From assembly GCA_028023455.1 (NCBI GenBank), contig JAQFVV010012530.1, forward strand, positions 2,998,909-3,062,908: a DNA stretch of 64,000 nt, in the 5' to 3' direction. A program made the position numbers and the translations under genes. Positions within the stretch are counted from its first letter, which is position 1. Every line of letters begins with the position of its first letter. This stretch comes from Epiperipatus broadwayi. Lineage: Eukaryota; Onychophora; Udeonychophora; Euonychophora; Peripatidae. Shown piece after piece: positions 47,979 to 59,976 of the stretch. The notes under the pieces are model-generated. The model made no database searches and was not told the DNA's origin. It worked only from the letters and a program-made list of their open reading frames with translations.

Positions 47979-49279
47979 GTCTAGAGCATAAGGTTCTCAG
48001 ATTGATTTCAATGCTGGTACTTCCTGTATTCAAAGTTTTTATGAACTCCTGGGCAATAAAGCCAAGTGATTATTTTACCAATAGGCTTTTATTGATACCT
48101 CTAGGAATTCAAAAATAAGAAGATATTAAATTGTAATGTAGAACAAACCAAATATTATGCAGTCTTTATTCATTGGCTTATCTGCCCTTTCAAAAAATCT
48201 TGGATTCATCTATTTGTTTTTTTCTGAATGATACATTTTATCTTAAATGTTGGCTGCTCCTCACTGCGAGTATTGCCTTCTGTTGAGGTTTAAAGAGGCT
48301 GCATTTAGTTCAAACATTCTGTGTATTTATGTTTAGAAAAAATAGATTTTATAATAATATGTATTGTAACAAAAACTACTCTTTCCATCTTAACCAAGCT
48401 CAAGCCTTGTTACTCAACTAGAAAAACAGGCAGATCAAAATAACTACTTTCACTAATGCAATAGCAGCTATTTTTTATTAATGACCTACACTAACTATCT
48501 TAGGTCCCACATCATGAGCAAAAAGGATCACTTAGATATATCTTCATGTACCTCTTTGGGTGAGTCCATTAAAAATGCACTAAGCCACAAATCTATATTG
48601 TAAAAAGGGGATTAAACTGATAATATCACTTACATTTTTAATCACCCTATTTTGATCTCATTCTTCTCTAGAGTTGATCAAACTTGGCTTGGGTAAAACA
48701 TTTTATAAAGCCCATAGACTTATGGACTTTAAGTGCTACTTTCACAGAAAAATACTTTACAAGACCTTTATAGACAGATAACCTAATATTCCTTTACAGG
48801 TTATTCCATATTCTAGCTCATAACTCTAACTTTCAAGAGGAGTAGCATATATTACAATAAATACACATATAATTATCTTATTAAGATTAACTATAGAAGA
48901 AAATGAACAAAAGACATTCAACACCAATTATTGACTAAATACAAAAAAAAAAAAACCCAACAGCTTATTTTATTAATTTTAATGATAAATTAGAAACAGA
49001 AGAGGAAAACAAAAAAAATAATAACAAAAAAATCTAATAAAGAATATACTGCATAGCAATATGAGAAAATACCATCTCCCTTCTCTTTATTTCTTATCAT
49101 ATACACTAGTATAGCAGACTATGGGCATATAAACACACACACATATAAAAAAAACAGCAAAAATATATATAATACTCATAATGATTGGTGCAAATGCAAG
49201 CAGTCCGAATATCAACAAACAAAAGAATACATAATAATAGCAAATAGTCTGTTGCACTTGCAACACAAATATATATATA
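47979..49279 (+). other. Intronic sequence, mostly unassigned
   Basis: The first 80 bases (GGTACTTCCTGTATTCAAAG, AACTCCTGGGCAATAAAG) resemble units in 55340-55690, so the hAT probably landed in an older repeat. The rest has no feature I recognise. Confidence 0.4.
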
Positions 49280-49445
49280 TATAGTTCCTAAGGTTAACTT
49301 CCCCCGATGAGGTATTGCTAACACATAATATAATATATACATGTATAGTTCACTTTAGTTAACTTCCTCTGATGAGGTATTGCTACACATATAACACAAT
49401 ACATACATATATATATAGTTCTCTTTGGTTCATTTCCCCACATGA
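49280..49445. repeat. Tandem repeat, about 65-75 bp unit
   Basis: Units share ATATATAGTTC(C/A)CT, GGTTAACTTCC(C/T)C(C/T)GATGAG and GTATTGCTA(A)CACATA. Two full copies and a third partial (GTTCTCTTTGGTTCATTTCCCC). Confidence 0.7.
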
Positions 49446-49800
49446 ACTTTAAGACTGGCTGCTTTCAAGGCTGTTTCCATTGACCTCGGTTTCTCAAACT
49501 CTTTGGTCCTGGTCCAGTTCAACTGCATGCAAACACATCTGGCTTCCTTGTAGAGCACTGTGACTGTCACCATGAACTTTTTTAGCTGCAATCACTTCCA
49601 TTTATCAGCAACAGTCCGCTTAGTAATCTCACTGGAAATCTGCTGGAAAATCAACTCTTCACATCTAGTTGCTATCCAGACGGTTTCCTCTGGTTTCGGT
49701 TTCTCAAATTCTTTGGGCCTTTCAGATGCTGCACGTGAACACACTCACTGAAACTATTGTCACTTACATCTATCTCTAACATGAACCGGAAAATGAACAG
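49446..49800. other. GC-richer unassigned block
   Basis: Noticeably less AT-rich than its surroundings and carrying a direct repeat CGGTTTCTCAAA(C/T)TCTTTGG at about 49487 and 49700. The + frame at 49560-49751 has no known motif. It is perhaps the edge of an unrecognised element; I could not assign it. Confidence 0.35.
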
Positions 49801-52350
49801 TGCACCTTATTGCTTACTCTATTTATAGTTTTTAATTACTCGTACAATTATAAGGTAATTTATAGTAGTCTATTTAATTAATTAATTAGTCTCTTATCAA
49901 GAAATATTTGTATTCATCAAAATATTTCTTGGAATTTATCAATGACAATTAATGTAAATTATTTAATTAAATTTACTGCTTATCAGTTTGCGATCTAAAT
50001 ATATTTCTCTAATATTTTTTATTTTTTCTGGAGTGCGCAAACTTGTACTAATGTAAATATAAATATTTTTATAAAATATAGCAACCGGTAATATTAAATA
50101 AATAAAAAAACATAAAGCTAATGGATTATATTTTAAATTATACTTTTCACATATTAATAACAAAAAGAAAAAAAATATATTACTTTTATTTTACGACATG
50201 GATCATTCATCAAATAGTTCATCAAGAAGAAAAAATTTTTATATATGTATTTAAGTCTAAGTCTATACTCACATAAATCCTATTGTGTATAACTTAATTT
50301 ATACAATGCATTAATTATTTAAACCTACATATTTCCAAAAAGAAAAAGAGAAAACACGGCAAAAAATAATAGATTTAAATGTTTCTTCTTACTTCTACCA
50401 AAATGGGGTGTATATGTTTCCTTTTTGTTCTCTTTAAATGTTTAAAAGAATCGGCTGCAATTCACATCCATACCAATCATGACATAATTCTGAATTAGGG
50501 TATGGCCCTTCCCCTCTGTTCTTTTTAAAAGAAAAAAAACAACTTTCCTGATATGCTCTAATTTACAGTATATTATTCAAGTGTGCAGCTAACAAACAGC
50601 AGGTAGTTTTGATTTTCACTATATTTTTAACATCTGACTTTTTTCTTCTAACTAGACAGGTTTTACCATAATGAAATATATATCTCCTGATGACTATTAA
50701 AGGATTAGATCTGATGTATCTGGTGAACTTTTATTCCAGTTTGTTTATTTCAATTAACTCTTCCAACAGCATTAGTTTTTTTTCTTTTACTAGATCAAAA
50801 TGAAAGTCTAACAATAAAGTGCTATCTTATATTTTATAATAGTTTGTACTTAACATATTCAAATTCATAGCAAGAGTCTTTCAGAAATGGCTTCAAACAA
50901 TTTTTCAACAATTTATTTTTGCCTCTGCTATCTATTTTGTTTTCACTGCTACTGACAAAATTGGAGCACTGACTGACCAAATTTACAAAATTCTGTGCTG
51001 CTTATAACATATACACACAAAAACAAAATCCTGTAAGCTATATTATTTTTGATGTGAATTACCTCCTCCAATCAGCTCACAGATGAATCTTTTAATTTAT
51101 CACAAAAATAAATTCCAATAATTTTCATAAAAAAACTTATCTAATTAAACTCCAATTAAAAATAGCTCTGTACATTAAAAAATTATTTGCCCCGAGTTAG
51201 AGTTAAGGTTAACCGTTTTGCACTAAGCTAGCATTTGTACAGATTTCTTCATTCTCATTTACTTTATGCTTTCAACTTTTACTTTAATACCAAACCATTA
51301 TGATTTATCAGCATATAATAAATTTGACCTCATTTGATAGATATTTTTGCTTAAAAATTAAATAAATTAAAATAAATTCCATTTGGTTTTCAAAATTATC
51401 TTAAAAATTAGATTTTAATCAAAAGCACTGTTTTGCCATCAAATTTCAGATGAAGCAGATTCAAATTGAAAAATGAATGAAATATTCTTTGTTTGATGTT
51501 CCTTTTAAAAAGCTGAATGAATTATTTTTAATATCTAATAAACCTATCAATTTATGCTTTAAGAGTTAAAATTTTTTTTTGTAATTTTTACGACATCGCT
51601 GAATGTTATAACAGCCTGTTGAGTGACATCATTTCTAGAGAGTTGTATTTTCTGTGACTGTAATCTCTATGGTAACAATATTCAGAAGAATATATTTTTT
51701 TATATTTAAAAATAAAACATTTTTGTAAAAAATAAATATATAATAATATATATTTTTGATTTTCAATAATTATTATCCTATTACTATACAAAAATGATCA
51801 TAAACTTTCCAAAAAATCAAGTTTTTAGACCATCATAATGTTTTCTCGAAGTAATCTTGCAAAGTTTGAGATCATCAACTACATAATAAACATTTATCAA
51901 CATATACTTTTAAGACCTGCTTATTTGATTATTCTGACACCTTTTGGACTTTTTAAAATTAAAATATTAGAAAAAAAATATAAGTGAATTTTAAACCTGT
52001 AAAAAAAAAAAAAAAAACTTAGCAAAATTTCTCAGCAGAGGACAAAAAATGTAAATACAATTTTTTGACTTCTGGCCAGAGAAAGATGTAATTAAAAACA
52101 GAAAGATTAAATCTTGTTTAATCTTCTTAGTATTAACTTTATCTATCTATAAATTATAATTAAAAAAAACAACATACATTTAATTAGTTTTTTTTTTAAA
52201 ACTTAGATAGCAAAAAAAAAAAAAACTCAAATCAAAAGACATCAAAGAAATTTGTTAACAAAAATTAACATCTTAAAATATATATACAAACAAAATAAAA
52301 TAATTACCCCATGCATATATTGTGATACATTTATAAATACAGATATATTT
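49801..52350 (+). other. Intronic sequence, nothing recognised
   Basis: AT-rich with A- and T-runs. No exon-like Ig signature between GT-AG sites and no transposon protein was seen. Confidence 0.45.
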
Positions 52351-52356
52351 ATTAAG

Positions 52357-52880
52357 TGCAAGCAGATGATATAATAATGTGAAAGGCTGAAACCTTTGAC
52401 AGATGCACCTTAAAAATGCTTATATGACAGCCAATCAGATGTAATAATGACTGCACAAGGGAACTCTCAATTAAAAACACAGGCTACATCTGTCAAAGAT
52501 ATCAGCCTTTCATGTTATATCATTTGCTTGGCTTAATTAATATTTCTACATTTGTTACCATCATTTCATTAGATTTGAAAGTTACTTTGTAGTAAATTGA
52601 AAGATTTCATGTTGTTTATTTATATATAGTATTTAGTGAATTAAATGTGAAGATGTTTAAAGCTTCATGCTCTTAGTTCAAAATGCTTAAGTCTGACTTA
52701 TTTATATATATAAAAAATTTAAGTAGAGAAGAAGGTGGGAACCATCTTTTTTTGTAAAATCTATGCCTTGTGTTTTGAATTGAGAGTTCCTTTGTGCAGT
52801 TATTATTACATCTGATTGGCTGTCACATAAGCATTTTAAGGTGCATCTGTCAAAGGTTTCAGCCTTTCACGTTATTATTT
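52357..52880. repeat. Nested fold-back elements
   Basis: 52357-52537 is one fold-back: GCAAGCAGATGATATA and GTGAAAGGCTGAAACCTTTG at the left face CATCTGTCAAAGATATCAGC and TATATCATTTGCTTGG at the right. A second copy in inverse orientation (about 52770-52877) repeats the left arm over roughly 100 bases (TTGAGAGTTCC, TCTGATTGGCTGTCA, GGTGCATCTGTCAAAGG, TTTCAGCCTTTCAC). The whole region is thus a palindrome with a 230-base spacer. It is a MITE family; a TTAA-type target at the edge is possible. Confidence 0.8.
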
Positions 52881-53220
52881 ATAAATACAGTATAAATATG
52901 GGTGTATATATATTGCCCACAAACATATTCTTTTGTTTTAAATTACATTTGCCCTTTGAAGTTTTATTATTTCAATTAACTCTTGAATTAACATCTACAG
53001 TACTATCTGACTAAAACTTGTGATGGGGTTTGATCATCATCATCACAATCACAATATATAAAATAAACAATAGAAATGAGATCATATCCATGTCAATAAA
53101 GATAACATTTAACCTTTCAGGATGTGAAAAAATAATCAATTACTATTAACTGAAATTCCCCGAGATTTTTATATATCTACAATAGCTCCTTTATTGGTGT
53201 TTTTTGTTGAAATAAACTTT

Positions 53221-53435
53221 CAAGAAAGTTTTTATTTAATTTGAGAACTAATGCACTAAAAAGCAAAAAAATAATTTTTTACTTAGACCACAACTTTGGT
53301 TATTATATGTAACTCTAAATGAAAGCACGGGGCATGCATTAAGTCCCATGGTTTTATTTAATGTTACATAAAACAGCCCCAAAAAAATATTTTTACTTTT
53401 TAGTGCTCCTCAAATTAAATAAAAGGTTTTTTAAA
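53221..53435. repeat. Fold-back element, about 215 bp
   Basis: TTTTTATTTAATTTGAG and GCACTAAAAAGCAAAAAAAT at the left face ATTTTTACTTTTTAGTGC and CTCAAATTAAATAAAAGG at the right. An isolated arm (GCACTAAAAAGTAAAAAAAA) also occurs near 29902, so the family is interspersed. Confidence 0.7.
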
Positions 53436-55766
53436 AAATATTTTATATATATTATATTTGTACTTTTTAGTACTTGAGTATATCTAATAAAATTGTTTGA
53501 ATTGATTTACAAGATATTTAGTTTTATGAAGACAGCATTTTAAAATAGCAAGCTTTACATAAACATCCAAAGGGAAATGAATATTTCATCCTTTATTTCC
53601 CTTCATTTCTCTTTCTTTCTGTTTTAATTAAATGTAAGACACCTAATATTTTTTCCACAAATTAAATGAAAGCATTTAAAAAAAAAATATAATGTCATCT
53701 ATTGCACAAGCATAAAAACTTACCAAACTGAATTGAATATGATTTGAAATGTATCCTGACCAACATTGTTTTGCAGGAAAACATGAAATATTGCATTCTG
53801 AAACTGAACACACACACAAAACTTGAAGAAAATTGGTTTGGCAGAAGTAGGTTAAAAATAGTTAAAGAAGTTAAATAAAAATATTTAAAAATACTTATGT
53901 TCAATGCCTGCTATTAAACAATCATTACCATTATTCACTTCATAGTTCTTGCTACTGCTTTAATGAGTGACTTGCAAGGCATGACAACCTAAAGTATGTG
54001 AGGTTGCCCATTTTTGCACCATCTAGTCCTCTTCCACTTCTATGTTACACAGCAAAATCCTTAATTCTACAATTATTTTTTATTTATTTACAATTATCTT
54101 TATACATATGTACTGACACATATACATATCACTCTTCAAATGCATATAGCATTGTTTTATTATATAGACATTTAAAATTATTTTATAAAAAAAAATCATT
54201 AAAATGGGATGACATTTAAATTAAATAAGGCTTGGTTACCATCCTAGTTTATATACAAATTAAAAAAGATTATTTCTAAAGATTTTAATACTGAATTCGG
54301 GTCCCTCCTATTTTAAATAAATTAATAAATAATATTAAAAATAAAATAAATCAGACTAATTGGCATCAGATTGTGTCTTCTATTGCTTGTGAGTGATATG
54401 GTTGTCCTGCTTTGCTAGGGTGAAACTAAAGCTGCTTTGCCTGCATTTGACGTTAGCGTATTTGTCAATATAGAAAATCTAAATCTATTTTTCAACTTAA
54501 TTCTGTTATTTTTAATCAAGAAAAAAATGTTTGGACATGATTATTGTTCTTAGAAAATTAGCAATACAAGTGATTATTAAACTGCCTTATTGCTCCAAAG
54601 TTTATAAGAAAGCACCGGAAATGGACATTAGAATTGATGTGGTACAAGGAAATGGAAGTAGTCATATTGGAATTGATCCAATACAAGAAGCGTACATTCT
54701 GGAGGGTCTAACACTCTAGTTTCACTAATTTATGCAAAACAATTAACAATGTATGTAGTAATTCAAATGATAGTGAAAGAAAAGGACACTTGGTACATAA
54801 CTAATTCTAATAATTAGTGTGCAACTGAGTAATACTCTGGAATTTTGGCTTTTAAAAACCGTTTTTTTTTTTTATAAATAGCTTGTTTTCATGAATTTGG
54901 TGTACTATCCTAAAAGCACACTCGGTTATTAATATTTTAAAAGATAATTAGTAAACAAATTGATATACATGTGTTTACTCTTTACATAACATTATTTGTA
55001 TTTACTGGTATATACCCACAGAAACTTATTTTATAAATTAGAAACAATAATAATGTAAGTGAATGATTCATTACTTGGGAAATCACGTGAAAGATGAACA
55101 CCAGAAGTGACTTCAGCTCTTGAGCCCGCACAGGGGGAAAATAGTTGAATGGTTTATGACTTCATTTTATATGCATAAGGTCATTAAATATTTTTATTAT
55201 GTTAAAAATTATACCATATTTTAATCTTGGTTATGAAAGTTAATCATCTAGAATCCTGAAATTAATTTATTTTTTCATATAATATAAATCAATTGAATGC
55301 CCTACAAGATTTAAAACAAACTTTGGAGCTTAAATCATGGTCTAAGCTATTCTCTAGAACTGCTTATAAACTCCCAAATAATAAAACATTCTATTTATTT
55401 TCACATTTGCGATTTAAGATAGTGCAAGAATTGTGACCATTTCTGTTACTTCCAGTGCCTGAACTTCTAATGAATTCCCCAGTAATGAACCATGCTATTT
55501 ATTTGTCCCTGTGTGATATAATGTAGGAAAACAATTATGGAAGGGTGAGTTCAAGGTTCATTGATCATAATTCCAGTATCGATCGAATGGCAGACTCAGA
55601 AGTTTAAGGTTAATGATTCACTTCCATCATTTCCGGTGCCCAAAATTATTACTGAACCCTCGACTAATGAACTATTCAATTTCTTTTAATTACGTAAATA
55701 TTTTTAATGCAGAATTTTTAATATATGTATATATTTAAGAAATTCAAACTAATTTTATATTTTCAG
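53436..55766 (+). other. Intronic sequence; diverged repeat units at 55340-55690
   Basis: Three related units near 55357, 55453 and 55632 share GCxTxxAA(C/A)TxC(T/C), CCCAGTAATGAA(C/A)CATxCTATTTATTT and similar words. The short frame at 54531-54719 is open but matches nothing I know. The rest is AT-rich and unassigned. Confidence 0.45.
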
Positions 55767-55884
55767 TTTGAGAATTCCGTACTGATTATCGCCAATCTTT
55801 CCGAAGAAGATTCAGGAACTATTATTTGCCAAGCTTCAAGTCCTGCTGGAAATTCTTCAATGAGCGCCAATCTTGTAGTCAAGT
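55767..55884 (+). CDS. Ig-domain gene: second half of Ig 4
   Basis: Acceptor TATTTTCAG. It starts in phase 0. It reads FENSVLIIANLSEEDSGTII, CQASSPAGNSSMSANLVVK. It has a SVLII E-strand, then the EEDSGTIICQASSPAG signature with the second cysteine, then the G strand; NLS and NSS sequons. Joined to 43734-43894 it completes a textbook I-set domain. The 3' end is uncertain. The end given uses the donor GTTGGT at 55885, the only one here that keeps the phase-1 frame into 62289 (codon T/AT, Tyr). A better-looking donor GTAACA at 55889 would end in phase 2 and make TGA with the next exon. Confidence 0.82.
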
Positions 55885-56064
55885 GTTGGTAACACTTCTT
55901 TATTGTTTCTGCTATAATTGCGTATTAAGAATGCTTAGCAACGTATAGAAAATTGCCTTTTCTTGCAGAAAATTGAAGTATAGTTTACAATTTTCTGTCT
56001 TTATTTGCCTTTTTTTTAAAAATACCTTCCTACGTTCTTTTTAATATTATATTCCTTAATAATA

Positions 56065-56400
56065 CTTTTTCTGTAGTGTAATTTTAATTGCACCACTCTC
56101 ATATAAACAGGGACTGGTTTCTATCCACTTTTAACACTTTGTGGCTGAAGGTAATCATAAACCTAGGACCAAAGACATATAAAAAGACGTACAATTCCCA
56201 AGATGGACATGTCTTTGGTCATACATTTATGACTCCATCATGGTTCATAAAATGTGCATCTTGGGGAATCATATATATTTTTTATGTCTAGTCACATGAC
56301 TATGATTACGTCATCCTCTAGTATGAAATGTACATCTTGAGGATCATACATTTTTTTCACATGTCTGGTCATTTGTTTATGATTACATCACGGTTCGATC
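56065..56400. repeat. Interspersed repeat family C, copy 3, with internal repeats
   Basis: Begins CTGTAGTGTAATTTTAATTGC and follows copies 1 and 2 (GGGACTGGTTTCTATCCACT, AATCATAAACCTAGGACCAA). It then contains several inverted and direct echoes of one theme: CCAAGATGGACATGTCTTTGG, GCATCTTGGGGAATCATA, TACATCTTGAGGATCATACA and TGTCTGGTCAT. A shorter related piece (GCATCTTGAGATCATATGAC) lies at about 62892. Confidence 0.6.
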
Positions 56401-57224
56401 TAATGTCCTAGATTAGGAATAATATCTTAGTTTTGGAAAGTATTTTCAAACTTTTTTTTACCTTTATTTAGACAATATTCCATTTTGTGCCAGAATTTCT
56501 TTGAAATAATTTTATACTGTAAACAGAATTTACTGTTTCTGCCCAAATCAGGCTCAAGTTTACTACTGATATATTTTTAAGCAGTCTATCAGTCTTCATT
56601 TTCTTCACATGCTCAAATTAATGATGAGACATGATTATGGATTATATATTTATCAAGTCAGCAAAGTAAAGACCATAGGAATTATTTTTATAATAGTATC
56701 ACTCTATTTCCGGTTTGGGTATTTAATATTCTCTCGAAGTTGAAACTTGTAACTTTGTAAATATAAAAAACTATGTTAAAACACATTATGATCAACAAAC
56801 TGCCATATCAGTACATTAATTAATTGTATAAAGAAGTAATCATGGGCTTGATCACTGAGCTTTGAATAAAATGTGAACAGAGATATTAATTTATACGACT
56901 AAATCATATTTTCATAGAATGACAGTGTTTCTAAGTAACTGGTATATCTGAACAATAATAATTTACAAAATAACAAGTTTTGTATTCAGACTGGTTCTTA
57001 AAAACAACAGGTAGGTTAGCATTTAACATTGGATTCTAAAGATCAGCTTTTGAATTTCATAGAATAGTTATAGAAACTATGGAACGTTAAACTACTGATG
57101 ATGTTCATTATGAATAGTGAATCCATAAATCTGATTTCTATATGAGACCACAAAAAGAACAAGGTCAAATCAACTTCAGGAGAAGGAATATGCTAAAAAA
57201 AAGTTAATTCTCTTGGAGAACCAA

Positions 57225-57400
57225 AGGCAGTTCAGCATACTACTGATCATTTTGACATTGCTAATACTATAAACTTTTAGGATGGCCAAATATTAGAAAT
57301 ATTAAAATTAATGTTGTAGGAAGAATTATTAATTTACACAATAATATCAACAGCGATATCATGTGAGTTTCTCATGTGCTTATTCACATGTTTCCAGAGC
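57225..57400 (+). pseudogene. Possible GIY-YIG endonuclease tail of a retroelement
   Basis: The + frames read AVQHTTDHFDIANTINF, stop, DGQILEI, then VVGRIINLHNNINSDIM. The order H..FDxxNT..ILE..RxI..NNIN resembles the C-terminal part of GIY-YIG domains in Penelope-like or related elements. Frameshifted and short; a weak call. Confidence 0.3.
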
Positions 57401-58994
57401 AGTTTTTTATTTTAGAGCCGTCTTCTATGAACTTGAGTCGTAATCATTGAGTACTAGCGTTACAGATTTACATGTTAATCTTCTATGATAAAGCTAAAAG
57501 TCGGTAAGTGATGTGGAGATAATTATTTTATAGCATTGTACTATCTGATATCCAATGATTACTTAAGCTTATAATAAATAGCTTTAATGCAGGATGAAAT
57601 TAATCCATCTATTAGGCAGATACTTATTTGTCACTAACCAATTTTGTAATCTTAATTTAACTAAGCACAAATATTAATTAAGCAGAATTTGACTGAATTT
57701 AATCTCCATACATCCAGAAAAATAAAAGAAATTTGAACTAATTGTAAAATAAGAATGCAACTTGTAGTAGATGTTAGCTAGAATGTTAATTTAGCATATG
57801 CTCTTCTGAATGATGGCACCAACATCCACATAAAAATGATTTGCAAATTAAGCAAATAAAAAAGACAAATTGATAAGATTAATACATTTTATATAAAAAA
57901 TGAACATGCTTTTTGTAAAAAAAAAAAAATCAATCAGTAAATGAAGTGCATAAAAAAATTAAATTACCAAGATAATCCAAATTTAAATGAATTAGCAGGC
58001 ACAACAATATAAAATATAAGCCATAGAATCTATAAGAAAGTAAATAACGTCAATGAATTCATAAGAGATTAAAAACCAGAAAAATGTCCACACAGGAGAA
58101 AACTAAAAAAAACACTGATATCGTTAATGCATCTGCATAAAAAATTAAATTTCAAAACCATTTCATGAACTAAACGTAAGAAAAGAATTTAACAAGAACA
58201 ATACAAAAAAAATAAGTATGTAATCCTTAAGAAAGTGAAAAACAAAAAATATCCGTGTATGAAGAAAATGAAAAAAATGTATATGCTATGAAATGTATAT
58301 AGGTGAAAAGTTTTATTAACTTTATCACAAAACATTATTTATTATCATGGTTTTACTTCATACAGATTTTGATATAAATTAAACTTTCCATAGATATAAA
58401 TTTGGATTTTAATCGCTTATATGGTTCATTATTATCAATTATTGTCTTATGGAGTATATGGTTTACTTTTACAATTTTATTTCTTATGGAATTGTATTTG
58501 CCTTCACCGCTAATTTAATTTCAAACGGAATGCTTATATTGGGCGCATTTATTGTATATAATTTCGCTGATTGACCGCTAATATATTACTTTCAGGTTTA
58601 TTTTCTAAATATATTATACAACTATTTTCTATCTTTTTTTAAATTTTTTATTTTATAAAATATATGAAAGTTATCGATTGGTTTATTTACGTCTTACTCT
58701 ACGTGGAAGGTAATTCCACAAGCAGGTAGAATAACATATAATATAGACTAAAGCTACTTTAGATGAGCTTTAAGCCAACAGATTTTAAAAAGTTTAATCA
58801 AAGTTTATTATAGAATAATAAAAGAAGCATAAAATGATGATAATCGAGTTAATTAATTTTATTTAATAAAGACAGACATTTCGATTGTAAAGCTGAAATT
58901 AAACCAATATACAAATGAAAAATACGTTGAGAATTTCTTTCTAAAATAATAATATTTATTATTTCCAATGTGTTGAGTTACGTTCATTTAGTAA
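57401..58994 (+). other. Intronic sequence, nothing recognised
   Basis: AT-rich, A-rich on the + strand from about 57700 to 58300. No exon, protein relic or repeat that I can support. Confidence 0.45.
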
Positions 58995-59086
58995 CTAGCC
59001 GTACCCGCCCACGCGTTGCTGTGGCTCAGTCTGGTTAAATGGAAAAGAAAGAAAAGAGAAAGCGCACGTTTATAATATCGTTAATT

Positions 59087-59299
59087 TCACAATACTTGTG
59101 GGTATACAATATTTTTTGTTGTTCCATTGTCTGTGCAGATATAGAGATTGTCTGGTTTGCCGACTCTAGAACATGCAACATATAATTGTCCATGTGAAAA
59201 GCAATCCCTGTCTAGATCTAAACCGCACAAATCTAAAGATTGGCCCTTAGCCTTGCTGATGGTGATTGCAAATGCCAACCGAATTGGGAATTGCAATCT
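59087..59299 (-). pseudogene. Pif1-like helicase C-terminal fragment (Helitron RepHel)
   Basis: The minus strand reads QFPIRLAFAITISKAKGQSL, then DLCGLDLDRDCFSHGQLY, VACSRVGKPDNLYI and TTKNIVYPQVL before a stop. TISKAKGQSL and LYVACSRVG are the last conserved helicase motifs of the Pif1/RecD family. The QFPIRLAF..KNIVY..VL frame around them is that of Helitron RepHel proteins and Pif1-like relatives. A TAG lies just upstream (59300-59302), and no ATG begins the frame. It is a remnant of roughly 70 residues from a protein normally over 1000 long. Confidence 0.8.
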
Positions 59300-59488
59300 C
59301 TAACACGAAATAATTAAATCAAAATGAAAAAAATCGAAATCTATGAAAATTCAATTTAACAGTACAATCGGATACATTGAAATGGAATCGTAAAAATAAT
59401 TAGTATAGGTGTGTTGCTTTTACGTCCAACAGATATCGCTGTTTTTTTAAAAAAGCATGTTTTTACCTGTCACAGGTATACAATAGTA

Positions 59489-59976
59489 CAGGGGTGGGCA
59501 AATAGCGGCCCGAGGGCCATGTGGCCCTCTAAGAATTTCTATGCAGCCCTCCAAGACAATCAGAAAAATACATCTTGAACTGAGATTTCTTTCCTGTGCA
59601 CGACCAAAGACTCATCTATTATTTTCTACTAAGATGGCCACATCAATACACATGCACAGTGTAGATACTATGTGCAGGGCTTTCTTTTCCAGTTGATCTA
59701 ATTAATTTCAATTTTGTCTTTGCATTAGCAAATATATACATTTCCAACTTTAGTGAAACCATGAATCCTCCAAAAAAATCGGTGATGAATGTCATGTGTT
59801 TAATGAAGAATGGACAAACAAATATTTCTTTGGTAATACAGTGAATAAAGCAGTGTGTTTATTGCATCATAAAAAAGGTGCGGCCCTCCACTAACCTTTG
59901 CTTTTACAAAGTGGCCCCCGATGCGGCCCTCCACCAACCTCTGTGGCCCTCGAGCCAAAACAATTGCCCACCCCTG
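59489..59976 (+). mobile_element. 488-bp hAT-type non-autonomous element
   Basis: Terminal inverted repeats CAGGGGTGGGCAAA and TTGCCCACCCCTG. The 8-bp CAATAGTA on both sides (59481-59488 and 59977-59984) is an exact hAT-type target duplication. CCCGAGGGCCA near the left end faces TGGCCCTCGAG near the right. Inside, about 59760-59880 decays from the start of a BED-finger hAT transposase: DECHVFNEEWTNKYFF, then NKAVCLL, with a one-base slip. It is thus an internally deleted derivative of an autonomous hAT, sitting within the Helitron-like remnant and younger than it. Confidence 0.93.

Noticed and set aside
54531-54719. Short frame with QGNGSSHIGIDPIQEAYILEG
   Set aside because: No known motif, no splice support and no repeat; chance openness is likely.
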